From: Deinococcus sp.
GTDB lineage: Bacteria > Deinococcota > Deinococci > Deinococcales > Deinococcaceae
Length of the DNA stretch: 9,865 bases
Assembly (NCBI RefSeq): GCF_025362455.1
Contig: NZ_JANYGJ010000014.1
Span: forward strand, 1 to 9,865
Direction of reading: 5' to 3'
The stretch's first letter is position 1; the number at the start of each line of letters is the position of its first letter. Shown piece by piece: positions 1-8,486 of the stretch. Position numbers and translations under genes: made by a program. The notes beneath the pieces were generated by a model. That model did not search any database, was not told the DNA's origin, and saw only the letters and a list, made by a program, of their open reading frames with translations.

Positions 1-75
1 GATCACCTAAATCCGCTGCACCCCAGATCCCCGCCGCCCACGTCACTTCATCCTGCCATTGTGCCGTTGTCATCC

Positions 76-208
76 TTCAGTCTCGGCTCTTCTTCGGTCG
101 ATGACTGACTTGTGGGTAACGATAAGCCCCAGCGGGCAGGCCCTTCGTCGTGAACGGACGCCCTTGAGGACGCCTGCCCGCCCCTCACCTCTCTTGATTA
201 GCTGACGT
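76..208. repeat. Structured repeat, copy A
   Basis: This is a 133-base element whose diverged partner lies at 8212-8330. Shared blocks in the same order are TTCAGTCTC (76-84), TTCGG after eight unmatched bases (93-97), a central hairpin of different sequence, the 19-base block CCGCCCCTCACCTCTCTTG (178-196), and GCTGACGT (201-208). The hairpin in this copy is a perfect 10-bp stem, GCGGGCAGGC (132-141) with GCCTGCCCGC (172-181). Conserved flanks around a stem that varies in sequence suggest either an insertion-sequence terminus or a structured RNA. Strand and function are unknown. Confidence 0.5.
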
Positions 209-209
209 G

Positions 210-392
210 TCAATAGAACCTTGGAGGGGGTTTGTCGCTGCGCTGTGCATGGTACTTCCAGTTCGTTCCAGCCGCACTTTGTCTCACCGCGTTCTCCACA
301 TCGTGTAGCTCACGTAGGGCGCTCGTGCTCCGCACCTGCACATAACTGACCTCGCTGGAATGTAGTGTTCTACTCCAGCGGAAACACAAAGC
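210..392 (-). pseudogene. Unrecognised short open frame, possible gene remnant
   Basis: On the minus strand a frame stays open for 60 codons and ends at a TGA (212-210). It has no ATG and is closed upstream by a TAG at 395-393. Its end reads roughly LRELHDVENAVRQSA, then GTNWKYHAQRSDKPPPRFY. The composition is protein-like but matches no family I know. It lies just inside structured repeat copy A, so it could be the 3' tail of a decayed transposase gene with copy A as the element end. It could equally be a chance frame in GC-rich DNA. Confidence 0.2.
353..380. other. Strong hairpin in intergenic region
   Basis: CGCTGGA (353-359) pairs with TCCAGCG (374-380), and GTAG (362-365) pairs with CTAC (370-373). 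There is a two-base AT bulge and a TGTT loop. No T-tract follows on either strand, so it is not a typical intrinsic terminator. It separates the possible gene remnant from the C-rich tract upstream of glcF. Confidence 0.5.
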
Positions 393-404
393 CTACGTCC
401 TTAT

Positions 405-476
405 CCCTGCCCACTCCCCATCTTTCCCCACTTCCCACTCCCCACAAGCGGCGCAGCCGCGCCCCACTTCCCACCC
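405..476 (-). other. G-quadruplex motif on the minus strand (C-rich tract on plus)
   Basis: Six C-runs of three or four bases lie at 405-407, 410-412, 416-419, 426-429, 434-436 and 440-443, with gaps of two to six bases. Further runs lie at 462-465, 470-472 and 474-476. Read on the minus strand this satisfies the usual G3+N1-7 quadruplex pattern with spare runs. A small hairpin (GCGGC 448-452 with GCCGC 456-460) splits the tract. It sits about 75-145 bases upstream of the glcF start and could affect transcription of the operon; that role is inferred. Confidence 0.5.
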
Positions 477-549
477 TGTCTTCGCAGCGCACCATTGTCC
501 CGGCCTTCATGTGGCAAGCTCAGTGCATGAATCCGGCAGGGGCGCAGGC

Positions 550-3282
<2,733 letters not shown>

Positions 3283-3296
<14 letters not shown>

Positions 3297-3951
3297 GCTC
3301 AGCGCCGCCGATCAACTGCTCATCGCCAGCGGGGACACGCCGCTGCTGGACATCTACGCCGCACTGCCCGCCGGGCTGTATCCACCGTTCCCACCCGTCG
3401 AGCTGCCGGGGGGCCTGAGTGGGCTGCTGGAGCGCGGCGGTTTCGCTCAGAACTTCTTTTTCGCCAGCGAGATTCTGGGCGTGACCTTCCTGGCCCCCAG
3501 CGGACGCACGGTCAGGGCGGGCGGACAGGTCGTCAAGAACGTGCAGGGCTACGACCTGACGCGGCTGTTCGTCGGCTCGTTCGGGCACCTGGGGAGCGCG
3601 CTGGAGGTCACCTTGCGGCTGCGGCCCGGACTGGCTGCGGCGCATGTCAGTCGGCCCGGCAGGCTTCCCGATCTGAACATGAACGGTCCGCTGGGCAAGG
3701 CCCGCTTCGTCTGGGACGATCAGGGGCAACTCCAGATGCTGCACTTTGGCCAGCCCCGCGAGGTCGAGGCGGTGCTGGCGGCCTTCGGAGACGCTGGCGA
3801 GGGCGCCCCGTCCGACCACCGTGCCCTCTTTCCGGACGGCATGGGCACCGGCGAGGGCGGCCCGCTGCGCGACGGGCGCTTCGGCTGGGTCAACGGCGCA
3901 GCGCATCCGGCTGTGCCAGCGCTGTTTGCGAGGGTGGCGGCGGCGCTGTAA
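3283..3951 (+). CDS. glcE: Short GlcE-type FAD-binding subunit of glycolate oxidase
   Basis: This 222-residue protein matches the middle of GlcE, a flavin subunit of glycolate oxidase. The diagnostic stretch is RAGGQVVKNVQGYDLTRL (about 78-95) followed by GSFGHLGSALEVTLRLRPG, which corresponds to GGEVMKNVAGYD and GSYGCLGVLTE in E. coli GlcE. It is much shorter than E. coli GlcE (about 350). Compared from memory, it lacks roughly 55 N-terminal residues that hold the FAD pyrophosphate-binding loop, and it also lacks part of the C-terminal region. The ATG at 3283 lies in the end of the 15-bp tandem repeat, with no clear ribosome binding site but with a TAG codon directly before it and 14 bp of overlap with glcD. 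Translation therefore probably relies on coupling. It may be a non-FAD scaffold subunit; that is inference. Confidence 0.8.
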
Positions 3952-4196
3952 TCGGAGTTGGTCACCGAAGTGGCGCGGGTTTGGCAGCGCTGATACTCCT
4001 GACCACATCAGCCGATCAGGCCAGCCGAGAAACCGAAGTACCCTCCAACCGGAGGAGCGTCGCCCAATTGATATGTCGTATTGGGTTGACCCGATACTGA
4101 CTGGGCCGTCACTTCGGCACTATTCTCCGAATGACCATGCGCTCACCTCCTTGAATTAAGCGTCAATGAATGATTTTTGTAATAATGCTTGCACTC
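3952..4196. other. Hairpin-rich spacer between glcE and the solute-binding gene
   Basis: No gene of normal size is supported here. Three hairpins follow one another: CCTCC/GGAGG with an AACC loop (4042-4056 region), CCCAAT (4063-4068) with ATTGGG (4080-4085), and a 9-bp stem, GTCA-TTCGG (4108-4117, one bulged C) with CCGAATGAC (4127-4135). None ends in a T-tract, so none is an obvious terminator for the glc operon. The right part (about 4150-4205) is much richer in A and T than the flanks. Confidence 0.55.
4109..4138 (-). other. Nine-codon frame behind a perfect ribosome binding site
   Basis: On the minus strand AAGGAGGTGA (4152-4143) is fully complementary to the 3' end of 16S rRNA and stands 4 bases before an ATG (7 from the GGAGG core). 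The frame that follows reads MVIRRIVPK and stops at TGA (4111-4109). It is far too short for a normal protein. It may be a leader peptide, the start of a decayed gene, or chance. Its coding bases are also one arm-loop-arm of the 4108-4135 hairpin. Confidence 0.25.
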
Positions 4197-4202
4197 TACT
4201 AT
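4197..4202 (+). promoter_or_regulatory. -10 box TACTAT for the solute-binding protein gene
   Basis: TACTAT fits the TANNNT -10 pattern and ends 5 bases before the ATG at 4208. Transcription would then start at or next to the start codon, giving a leaderless message. No ribosome binding site precedes either possible start, which agrees with this. No good -35 box is seen. Confidence 0.45.
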
Positions 4203-4207
4203 CTGTT

Positions 4208-4987
4208 ATGCGGAGAAACGTACAGACAATCCTGATCGCCGTCCTGGCGACCCTTGGCACCGCCCAGGCCCGGAACCTCAACCAGATCAAGGCCGACGGT
4301 ACGCTGCACCTCTACACCAGTGCGGACTTTGCGCCGTTCAGCTCGATTCTGGGTTCGATCACGGGAGGTATGGGCAAGCCGGTGGGCTTCGAGGTCGAAC
4401 TCGGCAACCTGATCGCCAAAAGGATCGGGCTGCGGCCCGTCTGGCAGGTCAAAAATTTCGATACGCTGATTCCAGACATCATCAAGAACCCCGATGTGGA
4501 CGTGCTGATCGCCTCGCATGCCATCACCAGCACGCGGGCCAAACTCGTGGATTTCACCAACCCGCACTACTGCACGGGCGGTGTGGCCCTCTCGACCCCG
4601 GCGGGGCCACTGGACAGCAAAGCGTTCGAGAATCAGTCGGTGGGCGCCGAGGCGGGCAGCACCTACGAGGGGTATCTCAGGAAGCTGCCCTTTCCAGTCA
4701 GGGTCAAACCCTACGCCACCAGCGGCAAAAGCTACGCCGGGCTGGTTTCAGGCCAGGTCGCCAGCCTGGTGACTGACCGCTTCGCCGCCCTGGACGCCGT
4801 GAAACGCTTTCCTGACAGCAAACTGAGGGTCGGGCCGCTGCTGTGGCGCGAGGAGATCGGGATGGTGGTCGCCAAAAACAACACTGAACTCCGCACGAGC
4901 ATCAACGTCGCCTTGGCCAAGATCTTGCAGGACGGCAGTTACGCCAAACTGAGCCAGAAGTATTTCAAACAGGATATTCGCTGCTGA
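4208..4987 (+). CDS. Periplasmic family-3 solute-binding protein
   Basis: This 259-residue protein resembles the substrate-binding component of amino-acid ABC transporters (SBP_bac_3). It starts with a clear Sec signal peptide: RR near the N-terminus, a hydrophobic core ILIAVLATLG, and a TAQA cleavage site after residue 21. The mature part shows GFEVELGNLIAKRIGL, FDTLIPDI, and ITSTRAKLVDFTNPHY (about 106-121). The last is the family segment whose arginine usually holds the substrate carboxylate, so a small amino or organic acid is likely; the exact ligand cannot be read. The ATG at 4208 is preferred to the one at 4166 because it begins the signal peptide directly and has a TACTAT box 5 bases ahead. 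No permease or ATPase gene adjoins it, so it either serves a transporter encoded elsewhere or has a sensing role. Two cysteines, one in PHYC and one at the C-terminus, could form a disulfide. Confidence 0.82.
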   Translation: MRRNVQTILIAVLATLGTAQARNLNQIKADGTLHLYTSADFAPFSSILGSITGGMGKPVGFEVELGNLIAKRIGLRPVWQVKNFDTLIPDIIKNPDVDVLIASHAITSTRAKLVDFTNPHYCTGGVALSTPAGPLDSKAFENQSVGAEAGSTYEGYLRKLPFPVRVKPYATSGKSYAGLVSGQVASLVTDRFAALDAVKRFPDSKLRVGPLLWREEIGMVVAKNNTELRTSINVALAKILQDGSYAKLSQKYFKQDIRC

Positions 4988-4998
4988 GGTTATAGAGC

Positions 4999-5035
4999 GA
5001 AAAGACCGCCGGGCACGCTCGCCAGCGGTCCTTCG
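4999..5035. terminator. Bidirectional terminator between convergent genes
   Basis: GACCGC (5004-5009) pairs with GCGGTC (5025-5030). Read on the minus strand the stem is followed by TCTTTTC, a T-tract suited to ending the cfa transcript. On the plus strand it is followed only by CTT, so stopping there is weaker. It lies between the convergent solute-binding and cfa genes. Confidence 0.6.
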
Positions 5036-5047
5036 AAGCCACAAGCC

Positions 5048-6454
5048 CTATCGGTACAAATCCGCCCGGCTGCGTGGCAAAGGCACATGCCGCGCTTCAT
5101 CCGGCTTGGCCAGCAGCGTCTGAAAAATCGACAGGTGCCCGGCGCTGAAGTAGTACACGCAGGCGTTGAGGTAGATGCGCCACAGCCGGTAACGCGCCTT
5201 GCTCAGATGCTGCCGGGCCTCCTGCTCGTGGGCCTCTAAGTTTCTGGCCCAGTGGCCCAGCGTCTGGGCGTAGTGCTCGCGCAGGTTTTCCACGTCGCGG
5301 ACTTCAAACAGCGCCGCCTCGGCGAACTTCTGCGTCTCCCAGACCGGCAGCAGCTCGCCGTCGGGGAAAATATAGCGGCGGGCGAAGTTGCCGGATTGCA
5401 GCAGGCTGGTCACGTGCGCCTGCGCCAGCCCCGACGAGATGGCGTGGTTGAGCATCAGCCCGCCGGGCCGCAGCACCCGGTAGGCGGTTTCAAAATACTC
5501 GGCCATGTTCTTGCGGCCCACGTGCTCGGCCATGCCGACGCTGGAAATCTTGTCGAACGGCCCCACCACGTCGCGGTAGTCGCGCAACTCCAGGCTGACC
5601 AGGTGGCCCAGCCCGGCTGCCTCCACCCGCGCCTGACCCTCGCGCAGTTGCGCCGCCGAGAGCGTGACGCCCGTGACCCGCACGCCGTAGTGCTGCGCGG
5701 CGTAGATGGCCAGCCCGCCCCAACCGCAGCCGATATCGAGCAGATGTTCACCTTCCTGAAGCCTCAGCTTGCGGCAGACGTGTTCGAGCTTGGCGGCCTG
5801 GGCCTCGCCGAGCGTTTCGTCGCCGTTCGGAAAGTAGCCGCAGGAGTAGACCATCCGTTCATCGAGCCACAGTTTATAAAAATCGTTGGACACGTCGTAG
5901 TGGTGCTCGATGGCGGCCCTGTCGCGCTCGCGGCTGTGGGTGTTGCCTTCCAGGCTGGCACGCGGCGAGGGCGGCGGCGCCCCGGCTCCCCGGCGCAGCC
6001 TGTCCACGTCGCGCAGCAGGCCGGGGGCGGCGGCCCAGCCGGGCGCGGCGTCGAAAGTGTCGCCGAGTTCGACGATGGCCGAAAAATCGCCCTCGATATC
6101 GAAGTCGCCCCGGATGTACGCCTCACCGATGGCCACGTCGAGCGGCAGCCGCAGCAGACGGCCCAGGGTCTTGGGCGAATTCAGGCGCAGCACGGCGTCT
6201 TCTGGACCCGTCGCGGCGATGCGGGTGCCGTCCCAGAGTTCCACGGCGAAGCGGCGGCGGCTGGGCAGCCCCTTGCCGAGCACGTTCAGCGCCGCCTGAC
6301 GCAGTTTGACCTCGCTGGCAGGCCGGGAGAAGGCGACCACGATGATCGAAGTGGCCATGATCGCTCCGCCTGCGCCCAGTTTGCTCAGGACGTCGTTTCT
6401 ACGGCTATACGGTTTTTCGGGCTTAAGAACTGGTTGTCTGGGTAAAGCGGGCAT
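5048..6454 (-). CDS. cfa: Cyclopropane-fatty-acyl-phospholipid synthase
   Basis: This SAM-dependent enzyme adds a methylene group across double bonds of membrane phospholipid acyl chains. In the 468-residue form the landmarks are MVYSCGYF with C205 (the family's catalytic-site YSCAY motif), the SAM-binding motif LLDIGCGWGG (about 238-247), GVTLS, the acidic motif VGMAEHVG with E311, NHAIS with H337, and Y395 in REHYAQTLGHW. These correspond to the active-site C139, E239, H266 and Y317 of E. coli Cfa. It is longer than E. coli Cfa (382). The ATG at 6454 has AAGGAG 4 bases before it and a possible TATGAT box further up. A second ATG at 6358 with GGAG 5 bases before it would give 436 residues and would drop a basic, proline-rich N-terminus. 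A further 5' TTG at 6475 is less likely. It follows the S66 peptidase gene on the same strand by 54 bp. Confidence 0.88.
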   Translation of the reverse strand: MPALPRQPVLKPEKPYSRRNDVLSKLGAGGAIMATSIIVVAFSRPASEVKLRQAALNVLGKGLPSRRRFAVELWDGTRIAATGPEDAVLRLNSPKTLGRLLRLPLDVAIGEAYIRGDFDIEGDFSAIVELGDTFDAAPGWAAAPGLLRDVDRLRRGAGAPPPSPRASLEGNTHSRERDRAAIEHHYDVSNDFYKLWLDERMVYSCGYFPNGDETLGEAQAAKLEHVCRKLRLQEGEHLLDIGCGWGGLAIYAAQHYGVRVTGVTLSAAQLREGQARVEAAGLGHLVSLELRDYRDVVGPFDKISSVGMAEHVGRKNMAEYFETAYRVLRPGGLMLNHAISSGLAQAHVTSLLQSGNFARRYIFPDGELLPVWETQKFAEAALFEVRDVENLREHYAQTLGHWARNLEAHEQEARQHLSKARYRLWRIYLNACVYYFSAGHLSIFQTLLAKPDEARHVPLPRSRADLYR

Positions 6455-6507
6455 CGGGCTCCTTGGGCCGGGCAAACCGAGTTCAGTTCACCTGGTGTTG
6501 AAGATGC

Positions 6508-6513
6508 ATCATA
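6508..6513 (-). promoter_or_regulatory. Possible -10 box TATGAT for cfa
   Basis: TATGAT, one mismatch from TATAAT, lies on the minus strand about 54 bases before the cfa ATG at 6454 and overlaps the stop codon of the upstream peptidase gene (6511-6509). A start site near 6501 would leave a leader of about 47 bases containing AAGGAG. No convincing -35 box is seen, so cfa may also be read from upstream. Confidence 0.35.
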
Positions 6514-7558
6514 GCGAGCCTGGCGACACTCCACCGTGAAGCACGCTGAAGGTTTGCCGCTCCGGGTCGAGCCGGGCCAGGGCTCCGAACGGGAGGGTCA
6601 GTTGTGGACTGGTATGCCCAAAGTCCACGTTCGCCAGCACCGGCAGGTCTTCGCGGCCCGCCTCCCAGAGCACTTTGCTCACCCAACCATAGAGTTCGGT
6701 AATCATCTGGGGCGTGTAGTCGCGGGGCCGGGCCAGCACCAGTCCGGCAGCGCTTTGCAACATGCCCTGGGCCGCGAAGTTTCGCAGCCAGTAGCCGACC
6801 TGCGAAGGCGGCGGTACGTCGTTCGAGGTTTCCAGACAGAGCATGGCGCCGCGCCAGAGTTCGCTCTCCGGCCAGCCGGGCGTGCCACTGAGCATATCCA
6901 GCACGTCCAGGCAGCCGCCGATCAGGTGACCCTCGGCGACCTGAGTGCCCTGGAGCCATACCCAGCCGTCCGACGGCGTGAACGGGCGGGGCACGTTCTG
7001 CAACTCGGCGTCCAGCCAGTCGGGACCGCCCGCCGCCCACTCGGCACTGGGCTCGATGGTGTACGGCCCGGCATGCATGGTCGCCTGCGCCGCGCTGCGG
7101 GCCACCTCCGGGCGAATGCCGCTGTGCTCGGCGAAGTCGCTCAGCAGGGCCGGGCCGTGGAAAGCGCAGACCCCGGCTCTCAGGAACTGCATCAGCGTCA
7201 CGGTGCTGTCGGAATAGCCCAGGAAGACCTTCGGGTGGGCGCGGATGATATTCAGGTCGATCAGCGGCAGCAGCCGGATGCTGTCGTCGCCGCCGATGAC
7301 GCTCAGCAGTCCGGCCACCTCGTCATTTTCCAGCGCCCAGTACAGGTCGTCGGCGCGGGCCTGGGGGTTGCGGTAGAGGTAGTCGGCGCCGCGCAATGCG
7401 TTTGGGGCGGGGATGATGGTCCAGCCCAGGGCCGTTTGAATTTGTCTTCGCCCAGCTTCGTAGCGGTGCATCACCTCGGTGACAAAGCCGCTCGATAAGC
7501 TCAGCGCCGCCACCGTGTCGCCGGGTTGTAGGGCTCTCGGACGGACGAACGAGGTCAA
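6509..7558 (-). CDS. S66 family LD-carboxypeptidase, MccF-like
   Basis: This 349-residue serine peptidase belongs to family S66. Members remove a terminal D-amino acid from murein peptides (LD-carboxypeptidase) or cleave microcin C-type nucleotide peptides (MccF). The N-terminus (RPRALQPGDTVAALSLSSG) is the usual family start. The nucleophile elbow is GYSDS with S116. The Glu-His pair is visible as LETSND with E243 and DFGHTSPQ with H315. The length and the ETSND segment resemble the MccF branch more than short E. coli LdcA (about 304), but the substrate cannot be settled from this. The start is a TTG at 7558 with GGAG 5 bases before it. That TTG overlaps the TGA of the upstream small gene (TTGA), so the two are coupled. 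The protein has no signal peptide and should act in the cytoplasm, for example in murein recycling. Confidence 0.85.
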   Translation of the reverse strand: MTSFVRPRALQPGDTVAALSLSSGFVTEVMHRYEAGRRQIQTALGWTIIPAPNALRGADYLYRNPQARADDLYWALENDEVAGLLSVIGGDDSIRLLPLIDLNIIRAHPKVFLGYSDSTVTLMQFLRAGVCAFHGPALLSDFAEHSGIRPEVARSAAQATMHAGPYTIEPSAEWAAGGPDWLDAELQNVPRPFTPSDGWVWLQGTQVAEGHLIGGCLDVLDMLSGTPGWPESELWRGAMLCLETSNDVPPPSQVGYWLRNFAAQGMLQSAAGLVLARPRDYTPQMITELYGWVSKVLWEAGREDLPVLANVDFGHTSPQLTLPFGALARLDPERQTFSVLHGGVSPGSL

Positions 7559-7815
7559 GGCTGCTCCAGCAGCGCCCGGCAGCGCTCACGCACCCGCCAG
7601 GACGGATGGCTCAGCCCGACATTGAGCAGCGCCTGGACGTTTCCGGCTTCGTGCAGAGCCTGCAAGATACTCTCCGCGACCTCCGGATCGTCGGCGGCCA
7701 GGTCTTCGAGGAGTGCGCGGGTCAGGGGGTGCAGGGCCGGAGCAGTGGGGCGGCTTTGCCAGGCGAGGGAGCGAGGCGAGGAATGCGCCGGGCCACTGGG
7801 CAAGAAGGGCAACAT
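7555..7815 (-). CDS. Small HEAT-repeat-like protein
   Basis: This is an 86-residue protein. After about 28 residues rich in Pro, Ser and Ala, the rest reads as paired amphipathic helices: LTRALLEDLAADDPEVAESI, then LHEAGNVQALLNVGLSHPSW, then RVRERCRALLEQP. The spacing and the PxxRVRxxA-like ending resemble HEAT repeats, which act as protein-binding scaffolds. No catalytic residues are visible and I cannot name the family. The ATG at 7815 has no ribosome binding site but has a TACCCT box 5 bases ahead, suggesting a leaderless message. The stop overlaps the TTG start of the S66 peptidase by 4 bp, so the pair is probably co-translated and this protein may assist or regulate that enzyme; that link is inference. 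Confidence 0.6.
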   Translation of the reverse strand: MLPFLPSGPAHSSPRSLAWQSRPTAPALHPLTRALLEDLAADDPEVAESILQALHEAGNVQALLNVGLSHPSWRVRERCRALLEQP

Positions 7816-7820
7816 GTCTC

Positions 7821-7826
7821 AGGGTA
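7821..7826 (-). promoter_or_regulatory. -10 box TACCCT for the HEAT-like/S66 operon
   Basis: On the minus strand TACCCT fits TANNNT and ends 5 bases before the ATG at 7815, consistent with leaderless transcription of the small gene and the peptidase behind it. A weak TGAATA lies 17 bases upstream. The evidence is positional only. Confidence 0.35.
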
Positions 7827-7880
7827 GGCGCCGCGCCCCGGTTTATTCAGGGCCAAGTGGCCTAGGCCGTTACGGCGGGC

Positions 7881-7909
7881 TTGAGCCGGGGCGCCGCGTC
7901 CTGTATACT
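7881..7909 (+). promoter_or_regulatory. tRNA promoter, TTGAGC-17-TATACT
   Basis: TTGAGC (7881-7886) and TATACT (7904-7909) are separated by exactly 17 bases, a near-consensus housekeeping promoter. Transcription would begin near 7916, about 13 bases before the tRNA-Pro gene. It probably drives tRNA-Pro and tRNA-Gly together, since only 17 bases separate them and a terminator follows the second. Confidence 0.8.
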
Positions 7910-7928
7910 CCCCTCTGCGCGTTACCGA

Positions 7929-8005
7929 CGAGGCGTAGCGCAGCCTGGTAGCGCATTTGGTTTGGGACCAAAGGGTCGCAGGTTCGAATCCTGTCGCCTC
8001 GACCA
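7929..8005 (+). tRNA. tRNA-Pro (anticodon TGG)
   Basis: All four arms fold. The acceptor CGAGGCG (7929-7935) pairs with CGCCTCG (7995-8001), with discriminator A and an encoded CCA. The D stem is GCGC with GCGC, and the anticodon stem is TTTGG with CCAAA around the loop TTTGGGA. That places TGG at 7963-7965, reading proline CCN codons. The T arm GCAGG-TTCGAAT-CCTGT closes with one G-T pair. The first base is C, as usual in bacterial tRNA-Pro. It is the first gene of a two-tRNA unit. Confidence 0.95.
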
Positions 8006-8021
8006 GAGCGTAACGCGCAAC

Positions 8022-8098
<77 letters not shown>

Positions 8099-8106
8099 AC
8101 AGGCCA

Positions 8107-8134
8107 AGGCCCCCCGGTGTGGGGGCTGCGTCGT
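8107..8134 (+). terminator. Terminator after tRNA-Gly
   Basis: GGCCCCC pairs with GGGGGC(T) across a short GGTGT-type loop, 11 bases after the tRNA-Gly CCA end, and is followed by GCGTCGTTT. The T-tract is weak, but the GC-rich stem and position fit an intrinsic terminator for the tRNA-Pro/Gly unit. Confidence 0.55.
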
Positions 8135-8211
8135 TTGTGGGGGCAAGATGTTGGTTTTTGGTTGGAATGAGGTTCGTTCGTTGTCTGGTGGCCCCAGGGT
8201 CGGGGGCGGGT

Positions 8212-8330
8212 TTCAGTCTCAACTAGTGTTCGGCTACGATTTGGTGGCCGTAGGTTCGGGGACGGCGTCTTGGGCAGAACGGCACCTACCGGGCCTGACC
8301 GCCCCTCACCTCTCTTGCAGGCGCTGACGT
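8212..8330. repeat. Structured repeat, copy B
   Basis: This is the diverged partner of the element at 76-208. It shares TTCAGTCTC (8212-8220), TTCGG after eight bases (8229-8233), the 19-base block CCGCCCCTCACCTCTCTTG (8299-8317), and GCTGACGT (8323-8330). The central hairpin differs in sequence: GTAGGT pairs with ACCTAC near 8286. Its end lies 20 bases before tRNA-Arg. No gene is seen in 8135-8349. Confidence 0.5.
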
Positions 8331-8349
8331 AGGCTTAAGTTGCTCTTAG

Positions 8350-8426
<77 letters not shown>

Positions 8427-8431
8427 CACAC

Positions 8432-8457
8432 AAACCTCGTCTCAGGGCGGGGTTTTT
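8432..8457. terminator. Terminator after tRNA-Arg, shared with fic
   Basis: AAACCTCG (8432-8439) pairs with CGGGGTTT (8448-8455), with a run of five T ending the plus strand. On the minus strand the same stem is followed by TTTGTGTG, so it can also end the convergent fic transcript. Confidence 0.75.
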
Positions 8458-8486
8458 GCCTTGACTCCTGTGCCTCACGTCTCAGG

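Noticed and set aside
194..198. TTGAT as a possible target of an IS200/IS605 element such as ISDra2
   Set aside because: A five-base match is common by chance, and homology with copy B continues past it (GCTGACGT), so it is not an element boundary.
511..549. GTG at 511 as the glcF start
   Set aside because: No ribosome binding site or -10 box lies at a useful distance; the ATG at 550 has AGGGG and fits the family N-terminus better.
4042..4135. Riboswitch leader for the solute-binding gene
   Set aside because: Three hairpins are real, but they match no riboswitch class I know, and the likely promoter (4197-4202) lies downstream of them.
4074..4159. 28-codon plus-strand frame beginning MSYWVDPIL
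   Set aside because: The purine-rich GGAGGAG upstream is too far from the ATG and overlaps a hairpin, and there is no family resemblance.
5252..6445. Plus-strand frames of 397 codons (5252-6445) and 320 codons (6536-7498)
   Set aside because: They mirror the cfa and S66 peptidase genes, which carry full active-site motifs. The mirrored products show no domain.
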